Part shown: positions 36,559 through 50,600 of the stretch, one piece after another
Layout: the number at the start of each line of letters is the position of its first letter
How positions within the stretch are numbered: position 1 is the stretch's first letter
DNA from: Saccharina japonica
Lineage: Eukaryota; Sar; Phaeophyceae; Laminariales; Laminariaceae
Reading direction: 5' to 3'
Assembly (NCBI GenBank): GCA_008828725.1
Contig: MEHQ01000660.1
Location: forward strand, 133,429-197,428
DNA length: 64,000 bases
Translations under genes and position numbers: made by a program
The notes under the pieces: model-generated
What the model was told of the DNA's origin: nothing
Databases searched by the model: none
The model's input: only the letters and a program-made list of their open reading frames with translations

Positions 36559-38043
36559 TTCCTGCCCCCGTTGACATACTGTAGCAGCTGCGCTCAGCTC
36601 AGCAACGCGTGCTTCTCGAGGCGCCTTCTTGAGTGTCTCGTTGCTACAGCAGTAGTGCGGGTCACCCTTTGGAATGATATACGCCCCGGCACAAGTCTTT
36701 TTTTTAGGCGACCGGTCTGCAGTGCACCGTAAATATATTTGTTCTGTTTTGGCATCGCACCGGAGTGGACCGTCCGGTGAAGCAGATCAACAGCAGCGTA
36801 GTGGGAGATATGCACATTTAGGAATGGCGGGCGATCAATAGTTGCAAGGTCCAAGTAAGTCTGGACCGATCGCGAATACTGTAGCACCGCAAAACACCCA
36901 TTGTTTTCTAGAGCAAGGGCCGTTGTTTTCTTGAGCAAGGCCCCTGCCCGTAGGGCCCCTTTAGTTTGCGTAGCCTGGGTATTTCCAGGGCGATGGCACG
37001 AGTACAAGGCGAGTCCATCGCCAAAACATAATGGAGTCTGCCACAGGCTTTACACAACGCACTAATGTCAGATGTTTGGCAGCAAAGGTATAGATGGCCC
37101 TCTTTGGGTTTTAGTTATTTGTTTTCGTCTGGACAGTAATAAACTCTGTTGGCGAGATCGACACCAACCTGCTGTAAACATCTAAAATGGGTACCAGTAC
37201 ATATACTCGTATATGTAAGAATAAACAAAACCTGGCTCTGTCATGAGATGTTAAAATCAGGTATATGTCACCTCTTTGTAATTTCTCGCGCGCGGTCAAC
37301 CCTACACAACGCAAGCACCGCCCTGCTCGAAGAAGAAAATCATGCGCGACTCCCACCACCGGTGGTATTCTGCAAGGGTACGAGTACAACAAATGCAGGC
37401 GTGGAGCGCACGCTGTCCAGGCCAGGTCTCCCCTATGCTCCTGTGGAAGGCACCAATTTGAGAGTTGTCCATGGACGCACTTGACACCAATGTCCCGTTG
37501 AACGGACAGAGCAAGCAGAAAACACACAACAACCCTTCTTCCTGCGGTCGGAAGATCCGTCGGGACGGGTGCAGAGCAAGTCGTGGGTCATGGGTCGTGG
37601 GGCGCGGGTCGTGGGTCGTGGGGCGCGGGGCTGTATTTCTTTTGAAACGGCGCTACTTGTAGAAGGTAAATAGGTTATTCATGAACATTACTATTATATT
37701 TAACTTGTCTTCCGACTGTATTTTGTCGTATTCTGCAGCTCTACCGTCGATCGATCATTTTAAGTAAGTATTGGGTTGGACGATCCCTCCTGCCCCGGCC
37801 GCGGCCCCACCCATACTATACCGTATTGTGGACTCCATATGAGTCCATTGCCCGATATCGAGTTGTCTCACCTAAACACACTCCCTACGTACGGTATTTT
37901 CGGGCGTTCTCCAGCGCGCAAGCTGCCTCTCTTGGGATGTGGGGGGGGGTCAAGGCCTTTACAACGTTGCTATTATTGGAAACAATCTTGTTCCAATCTC
38001 GGATTTATCTTTGTTGGGCCCCGATTCCGTCTTGGGAAATATT

Positions 38044-39530
38044 GTGTCCCATGAGATATCCCGTGGGAAAGAGTTGGGATGTCCCATGGCAAACATACTA
38101 TCCCACATGGTATATCACCGATGGAATACCCCTACAAGATGTATATCAATATATGTCATGATAACTCCCATGGCATCTCCATAGTATATAATGGGACATC
38201 CTGTGGGGCATCATATGATATCAATTTATCCCATGGTACAATCCATAGGATACGACGTATCACATGGGATAGCCTACGGGACAGCCCATGGGGTAGTACG
38301 TGGGCTACCCGGTACCCGATGGGATAACCTATGGTACAGCCCAGGGGCTATGTCATGGGGCATATCATGGGATATAGGCATGGGTATCCAATGGCCTACC
38401 AGGTATCACATTTGGTATCCCACGGGATGTTCTGATCTACCATGCCATAACTACGATAGGACTGACCTTACTTGTTCTCTGGGGACCCTACTGGCGCGTG
38501 TTGCGATCGACGTAGCCCTTTTTGGGCTGGACCAAAATCGGAATGACTGGACTCCTTACTCGTAGCCCATAACCGTCGGAATTTTATCCTTGTGGCCAAA
38601 TTGTATTTCGTTGCGTACTTGGTGAAGCCATGGGGTTCGTTTCTCGGGTGGCGCTTTGGCTTTCCTTCAAAAATCATTTCGTTTTGGATGAGGCATAATG
38701 CTCCTTAAGGGAGAAACAATATCAGAACGAACACGGTGCACCTCTACCTTGGAGTGCATCTACTGTAGTAGTAGTACTACTATTAGCACGGATGTTCAGA
38801 GAACATGGAAGTGACACCCGATGGCCTACCGTAGGCATACAACGAACACATGAGTGGTGTTCCAACGCTTATAAGGCATGTGGCTTATCGATGAGGCATG
38901 CCTTAGAAGGCTTGTGGCTTATTGGGCAGAGTTCACCGGGGGGGAAGCCACGGCAGTCAGAAATATTTTGGCCAGCCGATACTACCCCTATCGCACACAC
39001 CGCCTGTCGTGGACTATAAAGCACATGCCTGCGATGGGCTATAAAACCCCTGGTCCTACAGGTTGTCCTATGACCTACCGTTGAACAGCCCACTGGATTG
39101 ACAATGTAGAGTGTCATCGGACACTCCATGGGATATGCAAGGGGATTGCCCGCGGTCTACAGATTGTCATGTAGCACCCCATGCCCCATCCGATATCCCA
39201 TGGGCCGTCGATTGATATGTGGAATACCACAAGCCAGTACATTTCATTCCCATTGCACCATCGTCGCGTAGGCCCGCGGGAAATTACACGGAGTCGCATC
39301 CGGATCGTCATGGGAGATGCAGTGGGCTCAGTTTAGGTTGTCCCGTATCATACCCCATTCGGCATCCCATGAAACGTCCGATATATTATGGGCTATCCTA
39401 CGATGAACAATGGAACATCCCCCACAATGCTCACATATTTTCTATACGGTAATACCATGGAAATGGGATAATATGTGACAGCTCATGAATATCTCACATG
39501 GGACATGCCATGGGATGTCCCATGATCCCG
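38044..39530. repeat. Cluster of CCCATGGG-type palindromes (second)
   Basis: Same type of palindrome array as at 4.8-5.7 kb, here in the spacer between the two genes. It is more diverged and is split by a type-B element at about 38493-38760; palindromes resume after about 38820 and run to 39530. Confidence 0.82.
38493..38760 (+). mobile_element. Type-B element in the spacer
   Basis: From GGCGCGTGTTGCGATCGACG to GGTGCACCTCTACCTTGGAG, with AACCGTCGGAATTT inside. It splits the second palindrome cluster. Confidence 0.68.
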
Positions 39531-40522
39531 TAGGTTGTCAACGTTGACAACGATTATAGCGCCCGACAGCACCACAAGTTTGTGTGGGGTTGCTACTGGT
39601 CTGTAGGTTACACTACTCGCCGTACTGGTCCTGTTTCTGAGCATACTGCAGTGGTGACCTGCTTCCCTAAGCCCCTTAATGAGCAACCAAAAAAATACTT
39701 GTAGCGCGATCTCTATAGCAACTCCAGCCCTTTTCCGGCCTGTTTGTGGGTCGAGTCTTGAGATCGAGTAGTTGATGCGGTGCGGTGCTGCGTTTCATTT
39801 TCCGGCGACATATGCCATGGGTGCTAGAATATTTATGCGACGTGTTTCCTGAAACCTTTCCGATTGGAGGACGGAGTGATGTGGCGGTTCGCTTCCGCCC
39901 GTATACATATTGCATACCAGGTACTTAATTACTGCAGTATGTTTGTAGTTGGACTCGAGAGCGTGCGACTGTGCGGATTGTAAAGCTATCGCGTTCTGGC
40001 GGGAGGTGCTGATCACGACTGAGCGTTGGCTCAAACATGAAACGGGGGGAAATTATTCTACAGAGACAGAGCGCATAGTGTAGGCGGAAGCAGGGCCGGG
40101 CAATTGCCCACGGATGACGCCACCGACAACCCTCGTCCATCCCGTCTCACCGAGTCACTATCATCAAACTACCATCATCGTATACAATGGATCGACCTCG
40201 GTCCGTTTGCAAACGGGTCCTTACCATAAGAGACCCCCCCCCAAACCACACCTAATTTCGACCTACATTCGCCTACGTAGTTTTACCACGAGCACATCTG
40301 ACAAACCATGTACTACGTAAGGTTCTATTTTTCCACGCATCGGGAACCCTCCCTTAAGGGATTCGTCTTGTAGGAAGTCGTCGACCAACATGACAAGACG
40401 GTGGAATGTCTGTCCCAGATCTTCAATTGTCTGCACGCACGACTGGATTGTTTTGACCAGTTTGAGAGGGATAACCCATGAAACTGTTCGCCTTCGTGGA
40501 AGGCGTACACCTATAAGATATT

Positions 40523-41060
40523 GACGCGTGCTACCATAGAGATGCACCATGGCTACCACAGAGATGCACCATGGTTTTTTGCCTCATAAGGGTGGTCACT
40601 TGAGTAAACTCTGCGCCTCGCCCGAAAACCGATCTTGAGGGAAAACAAAAGAGTCATCCCACGGTAGGGACGCAGCAGAATTGTCTGAGCTCCTCACATG
40701 AGGAGCTCAATATCTCACCCGAAACATGACTTCGGAAACATTCGTTCGCGCAACCCGACCAAACCTTCCAATGCGGTAGTCCATGAACAAATATACCAGT
40801 AAACTAAAAATGGTATCGGGTGACTACTCACCACGTGAGGAGCACAAACTGTCAGAAAATATTGAGCCTTAAAATGGAGCCCCTACCGTGGGATCGCTCA
40901 AACGTTGCCACCCGATAAGCGACCCCATGGCCTGAGTACAAAATTAACAAGATTGGAACACCCTAGTCAAAGCCTGACGAGTTCGGGTCACGGAGCCCGA
41001 TTGTACAGAAAAAACTTGCAGTCAAAACGCGCTACCTTTATCCCAGTAGCTTCCCACAGT
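40523..41060 (-). mobile_element. Type-B element split by a type-E element
   Basis: Left part 40523-40650 (GACGCGTGCTACCATAGAG ... GAGGGAAAACAAAA) and right part from about 40906 (CCACCCGATAAGCG ... GGAGCCCGATTGTACAG) flank a complete type-E element. Reverse orientation. Confidence 0.7.
40651..40905 (+). mobile_element. Type-E inverted-repeat element, copy 1
   Basis: About 250 bp with 20 bp inverted ends of the form GAGTCATCCCACGGTAGGG and CCCTACCGTGGGATCGCTC. It is nested in a type-B element. No coding capacity. Confidence 0.8.
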
Positions 41061-41203
41061 AGATTAGCTCAAGCTTATTTTTGCCGTTTTCGTCCGCGAA
41101 CTACGGAGGACTACCCGTACGGGCACGGGTACGAGCATGCACACTGCGTGTATGTGGGGGCGTAAGTTGATGCTTCCTTCAGCCTCGAACTGCTAGAAAG
41201 GAC

Positions 41204-41473
41204 AGGTGCTACGATGGGGGGGCGGGTACCCCCATTTTCACTACCGGGGTTTGGCCACTGGGACGAGTGACTCCGAATCTAACTGAAAATTGGACATCAA
41301 CACGGTTTGTTGGCGTTGCGTCACAAAACCTGCAAATATTGCGGTGCATATAGAACAACAAAATAATAAATAAATGGTTCTGAGCACAACGCAGCAAAGC
41401 AGTCACTCGGCCGAGTGGCTCTGTGCAGTTGAAAAACAAGCATCTATACATGAACCCCGTACCGTAGCACCAT
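41204..41473 (-). mobile_element. Type-C inverted-repeat element, copy 3
   Basis: Reverse orientation relative to copy 1, which it resembles along most of its length (shared GCATCTATACATGAACCCC-like end and CACTCGGCCGAGTGG). It lies just beyond the gene B stop codon. Confidence 0.82.
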
Positions 41474-41741
41474 CTTAAAGTGGGCGCGATAAGTTCGGAC
41501 TCGAAAACGAATCCTTTCGGTTGAGATGCAGGCGTTAAGAGCCATCGAGTTTTGTACACCACGGATCGATCGACCTAGCGTAGTGACCGGTGCCGCCTTT
41601 CCTCCTGCTGGACGATCCCCGCCAGCTTTTACCACAGGCATTTGTGCGCGCTCTAAAATAAACAACTTTGTGCACGCGGGTGTGTACATACCGAGCACCG
41701 GTTGCAAGGTTTGTTGTCGATATTCGCGAACTGGACTAAAT

Positions 41742-44693
41742 TTAGTGTCGATAGCGGCCCTTGACGCCGTAGATGTTTTCCGGCGCGCGGGCCGTATCCC
41801 GGAGGGTGTAAATCGCCGCTCTGACTAAAACAGCTATGGGCTTCCTCAGTACCACATCAACGACGATGGCCACGTAAGTCGCCTCAATCCAGCTCCTGCG
41901 GATTCACGAAGGTCGGGCGGGCGCGGAGTGACGGTCGCGGAGTACCTTTGTGATTCTGAGGGGACGCGGTTCTGATGTAATTGTAGCCTTGACTGCGTAG
42001 CGTGAACTGCATATCATTTGCATGTATGTGTGTAATACAGCAACACAGTGTCATCATATACGGGAGAGCGTCGTGAGATTTTATCGCATGGCTCAACCAA
42101 TATCCTTGTGGGATTCCCCTCAACGATATACCATGTCTCCGTGGAACGTGCAGTTATTACCGTTCGAACGTACAGCCATTGATAGAGCCGGTGATAGAAC
42201 CGTTGAAGCATGAAAAAGACAGAGCAAAGTGAGCTGTCGGCCCCTGGGTGGCTATCTCAACCTCTTGGTAGAACCTAAAAGTGGTCGACTAAAGAGGGCC
42301 GACAAGCCCACAACATGGCACACAGTCAAGGTGTGGCACGACGAATCTGCGTTCTGCAGATGGACAAAAATCGGTACACAAAAAGGAAAGTGTATTGAGC
42401 GAAAGCGTTTTTACCCAGATCTCCTAAAGGATCTAAACAAAAAACAATTGAAGCATGCTACGGTAGGGGATACACCCGTTTTTCCCCGAGGCTCTGCGAT
42501 TGAAGAGCTGCATACAACGCGTGCTGCGATAGAGGGTAGCACGTTCTTAACCCCAACTCGTCAGTCTTATGTTGCAATCTTGTCATGATATATATACCCA
42601 GCCCGTGGCATTGTTAATCGGGTAGCGCTTTATTTATGTTTTGCTCAAAAGAAAAACGTTTTTTGATGCGTGCTACGATAAATGTAGCACTTTTTGATGC
42701 TCCTTAACCCAAACTCGTCAGACTTTCACTCTTGTACTGTTATATTTTTCATACTATTAATAGACTCAGATCAATAAAGGAATTGGGTCCTTCATGGACG
42801 AGATAGTGCAACCGTTTGCCCGCCCCCACCCCCGCCGAAGCCTAATTTTTCGGCGATGTATCGGAGCTCTTCAAGTTAGGAGCTTAAAAAGAACATGGTG
42901 CATCTCTCTGTATCGTACGCGTGCGTCTTTCGACTTGCAGTAGTATTAGCACACGAACTCCTCAATGAGGAGCTTTCGGAAAACAAAAAAAAGGCTTCAC
43001 CTTTCTACCTTAAGGTAGGATGTGGCATACCCCATCCTAAAGCTGACATTGGCAAAACAGGTGAAACTGCCATCCGATGGAACAATCACATGGTCCCATA
43101 AGTCTCAAGTTAATGGTGCCGCTGAGTTCAGGATCCTCGTTAATCCGAAACGTTTGGGAAACAAAGTGCTACCCCAACCGTAGTAGGGGTTTGCACTTTT
43201 GCATGTTTTTGGCGGATCCACACTCGACGGACTCCATACCTCACCCAAGCCCGACTCTTTGAAAACTTTTGTAAGCGTGACCCCGATATATACCCAGTCC
43301 CAGGGCCTCCTGCTGTTCTGGGGGACCATGGTAAATAGGACCAAATATTGTTAGTAAAAACAGGTAAATATACTGGGTGAGTCATCCCACGGTAGGGGCG
43401 CAGCAGAATTTCCTGAGCTCCTCACATAAGGAGCTCAATATCTCTCTCACCCGAAGCATGACTCTTCGGAAGCATTCGTTTGTACAACCCGACCGAACCT
43501 TCCAATGCGGTAGTCCAAAAGCAATTATACCAGTAAAATGTAAATAGTATCCGCTGGATACTCACGTGAGGAGCACAACCTGTCAGAAGATATTGAGCCT
43601 AAAACTGGTACCCCTACTGCGGGATGGCCCGGGTTTTGTGTTTATCGTCGGTCCTATTTACTAAGGTCCCCCGTGATGGCGATTGCTGAGTAAACACTAT
43701 TGCACTACAGTACACTAATGGGATACATATATAATATGTATGCGAGTATCGGCTAGTTCATCAGTCGAGGTGGGCCTCGTCATTCTAAAATAATCTGCCC
43801 AAACTGAGCTACCCCTACTGAGGCGTGGACGCGTGCTACGGTAGTAGAGGAGGTATACCTTATTTTGGCTGAATCGCTTTCCGAACGACCGAGCTCCTTA
43901 ACCCAAATTCGTCGGACTTTCATTTTTGTGGCGAAGTTTTTTTCAGAGTATACTTCGGTCATTAGAGTTCTCATCCGGCAGCTTTTTCCCCCCCCCCCTC
44001 CGAAATCTTTGTTTCGGGGAGGTATGACGCTCCTTAAGTGAGGAGCTCAGAAAAAAAACATGGTGCGCCTCTATCGTAGCATGCGTCCGGTGCTCTGATA
44101 AAGGCATACCTTGTTTTGGCCGAAAACGTTCTCGCAATGACGGGACTCCCTAACACAAAGACGTCGGACTTTACTGCAGTTCTTGGACCAGGGGATTGCT
44201 CATCCGGGTAGAACGTTTGATTTTTCCCTCCTAAATCAGTCTTTGGGTGAGGCGTAGGGCTCCTCAAGTGACCACGCTCCAGAGAATAGATGGTGTACCT
44301 CTAACGTGGTATGCGTCTAGGGTTGTACGCGTAGGTTGGTGCTCCATCACGCTGTCACTACTGCATCGCTGACACCCACTACAAGTAGTCGGCATGGACA
44401 ACGACGCCCCCACGGCGATGGCAACGGAGAGGAGGGCACAACGCATCCGATAAGGAATTATCACACTCGGAAACCAGTGCTGCGACTCCAAACCACTACG
44501 TCGAATACGATTGTCGTGTGTGTGCACGCACCAGACCGTTGGCGTATCGTAGGCGAACACATAGCAGAGGTTGATCCAAAGAGCCGTTCCGGCGTACAGG
44601 CCGAGCCAAGCGTAGGCCCGGACAGTAAACTTCCTTCGCAGTTCGCAGACCTCCGGACGGTGCCAGAGTTGGATCTCTTTTATGCGGATCGTC
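41742..44693 (-). CDS. Gene B last two exons: final helix pair and stop
   Basis: Exons 44693-44532 and 41895-41742. The first has [20 protein letters not shown] and the helix [20 protein letters not shown]. The second completes a Trp (TG|G), gives a helix ending [14 protein letters not shown], and stops after [11 protein letters not shown] with TAA. The C-terminus is four codons shorter than in gene A. The intron between them (41896-44531) is crowded with short mobile elements. Confidence 0.87.
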
Positions 44694-47600
44694 CTGGGGC
44701 CGGTTGGATTGTAAGCAGCAACAAGTGTCCGCGTGTTTTTCACATACATGTGATCCATCGCGGTGCCGCCACTACGTTTCTAGAACCGCGATAGCGTGAT
44801 ATACCGTAATAGTAGGTGCTTCCTATAGTATTACTAATAGTGAAATTCTTGGTGGCAAAAAGGCGAAATACAAAACCTGGGAAGTGTCGCAAAAAGTCCG
44901 AACAGTTTCATGTCAGTGTCAAGCTTTCAGCAAGGCATCGTTTTCCCTCCATTTGCAGCGGAGAGCCGTACACTCATTGCTGCGAGACGCAAACAGACGC
45001 CGGGGAGAAGCTAGCTGTCGGGAACCACGCGTTCAACTACCGATCTACCCTAATATTACGGATGTGCTTACTACGCGTTTTCAACATAGATACCACTAAC
45101 TTTTTCCAAGCTTGTTCCGCGCGAACCAGAGCTTGGATGCGCGTGGCGGCCTCATGCCGCACTCTATGGGGCGTATTTGCCGACGCGTTGGAGCGATCAG
45201 TGGTGCTGGTCCGACGCATAAAGGCTTCCGACTCTCGGCGCGAGCTCTTGCCATATTTCTTGGCCAACAACAGCTGGAGGGCGAAATGGCGCGGGAAGGG
45301 GGGGGGCAGGGACACGACCGGCGCGCCTTATATAATGAGTGGTTTTGTTCTGAATGTATTACGCGCGACCACAGTAAGGGCAAGGCACTGAAAAACATTG
45401 TTTTGAGGTATTTTAGGACACCTCCCCTCTTGGCGGGCGATCGGTGTAACACCTTGAAAAAGCAACCAGTACGAATCAGTGCGGCTTACCTGAGTCACTG
45501 AGTGCTTGTTGATGGCGTCCATGCAGGGTGTAACCTCGAACTGGCGTCCGGGTAAACACGAAAGCAACGCGGTATGCCGTAGCAGAGCATTGCGTCAGTG
45601 GGTACTGTAACTATCTCTAGAGAAAAAAAAACGTTACATACGCGTTTCCTCATCTGCGCGGCAAAAAAGTATACTTGGTTTAATGCTGGAAATGCTAAGT
45701 GGATTGAATGGGCGTTACGCCGGGGGGGGGGGGGAAGAAGCACCCGTAAAACGCCATCACTAGGGAAGTGGCTCAATAGCTGCCCCGTAGGTCAACCCAC
45801 GATAAAGTTTTGGCCAAGATACACCCCCCAACATACTGCTCCGTCTCGAAAGGGATGCGTGGTCAATAGTCAAATGACTAAGGCAAGCAACAAATGAGTA
45901 CGCCCCTCCCCCCCCCCCAACATACTCGCGCGATGGGAGTATTTCCTCGCGGGATACACATCTGCTCTCACGCCCTAAAGCGGTTTCGAAATCACGGCAA
46001 GCCGTCAGCCTCACTATTGATAGTTGAAAGCAACGAGCGTTGGCACTGGTTTGACGTTTTATGTATAACTAGCCACGGTTCAAGGACAACATTATATTGC
46101 GGTGATGCTGCTTAAAGCGGTTGGTCGATTCTTCACGAAGGCGATTAAAACGAGAAGCTAACACTGGCTACATGTGTGCAGGTTTTGCTCGAGAGCATTG
46201 CCTGAGCCGAACGTTCCGCACCGAATAGCATACAATGATGTTGATCCCCGCAAACAAGACGACGAAGGTTTCCATTAGGCGTTCGTCAGACGGGTCTCTC
46301 GTCTGCAGATCATGGAAGGCCACCACAGCCTGCAAGAGAGTCACGCAGATCCTTGCGTAGGCCAGCGCGAACACCACCTTGAAGTTGACCAGAGAGAACA
46401 TGGTCGTTCTTGCGGCAAGCACGGCATCTACAAGTAAAAACAACGCCGGAAATTCACGCATCGAGATTGTGAGATCATCATGTTACACGTGCGCGTCAGC
46501 AACAACCCCTGTGGTTAACATCGTAGTTTCTGCACTGAAACAAGTCCGCAGGGGGAACTTCGCCGACCTGCAATAGAGCAAATACTTGCAGCTATTTCGG
46601 TGAGAGATTGTGCCCAGCGACCTTCATTAACCCGGCATGCCATATATGATACTGCTCGGCACAATTCTACGACGTATCTTTCTTTTGGTTTAGGTCATTA
46701 CTGTAGTTTAGAACACGAAGAGACAAGACAACTCAAACCTTCTGGCAACGGCCAACGGCCTGCTTCAACGACACCAACGAACGCCTGTTTTCAAGGGCTA
46801 TTCACAGGCCGGATCAAACCGCCCGGGTCGGGTAGGAACGGGTCGGAGCAGATCCGAGCGGGTCGAGTAAGCATGGTCCGATTCGATCCGTTCGAGTCAG
46901 AAACCTACTCGACCTGATCCGATCGATCTCTCCGACCTACCGACCCGACCCGGTCCGATCCGAACCGAACCGTATCGACCCGACCCGGTACACTCCCGAT
47001 CCGGTCACCGGTGTGACCTCGCCCGACCCGACCCTATCCAACCCAGTCATGTCCACAGTCCACCGGTGGGTCCGACCCGAACCGACCCTGATCTAAACGG
47101 CTCCGAACCGACACGGTAACCGACCCGGTCCCGGTCCGACCCGGCCCGCGCTGTCCGGCTCTACGGTCTCGGCCCCGACCCGACCCGACCCGACCCGACC
47201 CGACCCGACCGGACCGGACCCGTGAGATTTCGAAACATTTCTGACCCAACACACGCGGGTCGGGACATGAGCCGGGAAGAGCCCAATTGTTTTCGTTCTT
47301 ACCTATCATGAGCGCCGTGAGGAATATGTTCAACCCCGCAAGAGCAACAAGCGCACGGCCTAGCAGTGCCTCCATTCCGACGGCTGCCGAAAGTCCAAGA
47401 CACACCACGTCCAGCAAAACCTGAACGAGGCCCGCCGATACCAGTTCCCTTGCGAGAACCATCGGACAAGAGGACAAAACGCATCTCCAGTCCTCAGCGA
47501 AAACGTTCGCGGTACGGCAAGCAATGTCGGAATCACTCGGACGCATGCGACGGTAGAGGCGCATCAAGGTTGGTTTCTGAAAGTGCTTGGGTCCCTTAAG

Positions 47601-50600
47601 GAGCTCTGTTTCTGAAAGTGCTTGGGTCCCTTAAGGAGCTCTGTACCTTAGGAATACATCTCATTCGGAGGAAACTAAAAATGCTACGAGTATATACCAG
47701 ATGAACAGCCCCCATGGCTTAGCTATCAAAATATAACATATCCCAACAAAATATTTGAAAATCTGACGATTTTGGGTCCACCCCTTAAGAACTGGTCCCA
47801 CGAATTTGTGGATAAATTATATGGAATTAGTGTGGGGCATTGTTTTTCGGTTCTGAATGGGTTGAGAAGCCTCGGCAACCAGAAAAATGCTTCAGCCAAA
47901 ACAAAGTGATACCTCTATCGCAGGACGCGCCCTCGTGTTTACACAGTTTGATGCGCCCACTTGACCTACGCAGCAGTCGTTATCACGTGACAGGTAGGGT
48001 AAATACCTTGTGACATAATGTGCAGTGTACTTGAGCATGTTTTCTCCGAAAAGGCGTCGTTTTCAAGGCAGGGTTTCCACGCATTGCAGTGGCAATGTTG
48101 TCGTGTTTGCCTATGGGTCCCATATGTCGAAACTAATCCCCCCCGTCGATGGGTGCCGAGCAATAAGTAGCACGCCCGCCGTGGCACAGCAGTGGGCACC
48201 CCTTAACTTCAAGAGCAAGATGGGAACGCACCTTGCACGGGCTAGGTCGATCCCGGTATCAGGTTGCCATCTGCTAGCAGATTTAGAGCGTAATTCCGAA
48301 CGGATCAGCTGCAAAAAGGCCAGGAATACGTTGTCTTGGTTCGTCAAGCTCGTGACCGAGCTGTTGTCAGACTTGTGCGCCATCGAGAGCGTCTCCGGAG
48401 AAGTCACTGCCACATTCCTGTGAAAATCGACACGTGCACCGTTGTGTCTACATTTTAGAATATGTTTTATTGCCTTAATAAAAGTAACGGAATTTTCGAC
48501 AACATGGTGTCCAAATCATTTTTGCAGTGAGCTTGACAAAGCCGGAAAGCGTTTTTTTTCCCCCCATAAAGCGCTCTGTTTTTTTACGCGCACTGCTTCC
48601 ACAAACGTTTGCCACATGGTTCCAGCCCCCTCCATGGGAACTACGCACAGTACGAAGTACTGGTATCGTGTTTCAAACTATGGCCCCTCGGAGGAAGACG
48701 CGTGCCATATACCGTAGAGGTATACCTTATTTTGGCTGAAACGGTTTGTGAATGACGGAGCTCTATAACCCAACATCGTCGGAATTTCAATATTTTGTTG
48801 CAATCATTTTCAGTGTATGCTTACACCATGGGATTATTCATCGGGTACTGCTATAGCACTGTTAGGTTTGTCCCACAATGAGGTTTTATCGGGAGGTATA
48901 GAGCTCCTCAAGTGACAATAAGTGACCACCCTTATGAGGCAATCAGAAACAAATGATGCACCTCTACCGTAGCATGCGCATCGAAAGTCGGCGCACGACA
49001 CACTCAAAAAACGATTTTGGACAAAGGCAATTTAAGCGCCCCGGGCGCCCGGGCGTCGTTTGAAGGCATCCGTGTACCGGGACGACTCACCCCTGTTCGA
49101 GAGCAGACATACCCTCAGCCCCCTTGTGGCTGGCTAGTTTGGCATATGAGGCAAACATGCGACCTTTGCTCTTCGCTGTGACCGATCGCGGCGGAGACAC
49201 CGCCGCTTCGAACAGGTAGGGGAGGACTATGGAGCCAGGTATTGTGGCCGCGGACCTGGTTGCGCAAGGGAGTTTCAAGAAGCACATACGCACGCACGCA
49301 TATGCGGGGTGGGGTCGATGATGTCGCCAATTGTTTGCAGCAAATAAAATAAGTGTTTGATATCTTTGGATGCACATTGCCGTTTTCGCTGACGACGTGC
49401 AAGGTCCGTTGGGGATCCATCCTACCGAGGACTCAAGGTTGTTGTGTGCTCGGCTCAGATCGAGCTAAACAAGGATACTGCTGTAGAGGCACATCCCACA
49501 ATGGGGCTTTCCCTTACTTTGTTTGCCTGACTTGAGGATCTCTCTACGAAACCCCCATACCGTTTGCCTGGCTTGAGGATCTCTCTACGAAACCCCATGC
49601 CAATGGCTTCAAGAAAAACAATGGTGCTACCCGATGGTCTGAGACATCTACGGTGGTAGAGGTGCACCGTTCTATTTCTGAAGCTCCTCACGGAAGGAGT
49701 TATATACTAAGAGTAAGTCAAAAAAGTTTTTTAGATGGACAATCCCATGGGCTACTTCAGTATGACACACAATGAACAACATTGCAACTCAAGACTGGGT
49801 TAAGGAGCCCGATCGTTCAGAAACGAAAAAAAGCCAAAATGTACTACATCTATCGTAGCATGCTTCGTCTAGGTGTACAACGATTGTGTACGTAAAACAA
49901 GGAATGGTGTTCCAACAATACGGCATGTTTTATTGGGTAGTTCCTCGCTCTCTTGGCATAATTGCGCTAATAGTCAGTCCGAAATGTTTCGGGCGACGCA
50001 TACATATATATGATGTCCCTGTTGCAAGCGCGCGTCTAGAGACCTGTGCGGAGTGTATGGAAGCGGGGTATAAGACCTCTCCCCAAGCGCAAATTCAGCT
50101 GTGTGGACGCTGACCACAGACCCTTTACAGCCCATTGTGTATCGTACGAAGTACATTTATATGCAAGGCAGACTCACGAACTCTCCCTTTTGGAGACGCA
50201 ACCTCTCAAACAATCGGGGCATCAGGCTCATACTGTAACATCAAACTCGAGCTGTGAAACAACGAGCCATGCGAACCTCGCTCACCCTGCGAGCACCTGC
50301 ACTGCTTTAACCCTGAGGGTTGGGGCATTGCTGGAGAATGCTGCCTCGACCATCATCTGGACCATGACTTGTGCGAATAACAACAAGGTCAGCTGGGCGG
50401 ACGCGCAGATTGGGAGAGTGTCAGAACCGAACGACACCGTGTATGCTTCCAACGCGACTACGATGCTGAACCATGTGCAAGCAGAAACAGGGGTATTCAG
50501 AAAACCTATCGCGGGTTCAAAACAATCCCACAGCAGTGATTTCAAGGAACGGAGTCGACATCGGTCACTTTTCGGTTTTTCGTCGGGATTTTGTTTTTTT

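Larger units (their letters stand above)
36559..41741. other. Spacer between the two convergent stop codons, no gene seen
   Basis: This 5.2 kb stretch lies between the TAG of gene A and the TAA of gene B. It must hold both 3' UTRs and polyadenylation sites. It contains the second CCCATGGG palindrome cluster (38.04-39.53 kb), type-B elements, one type-E element and one type-C element. Short open frames fall in the repeats or show no family motif. Confidence 0.6.
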
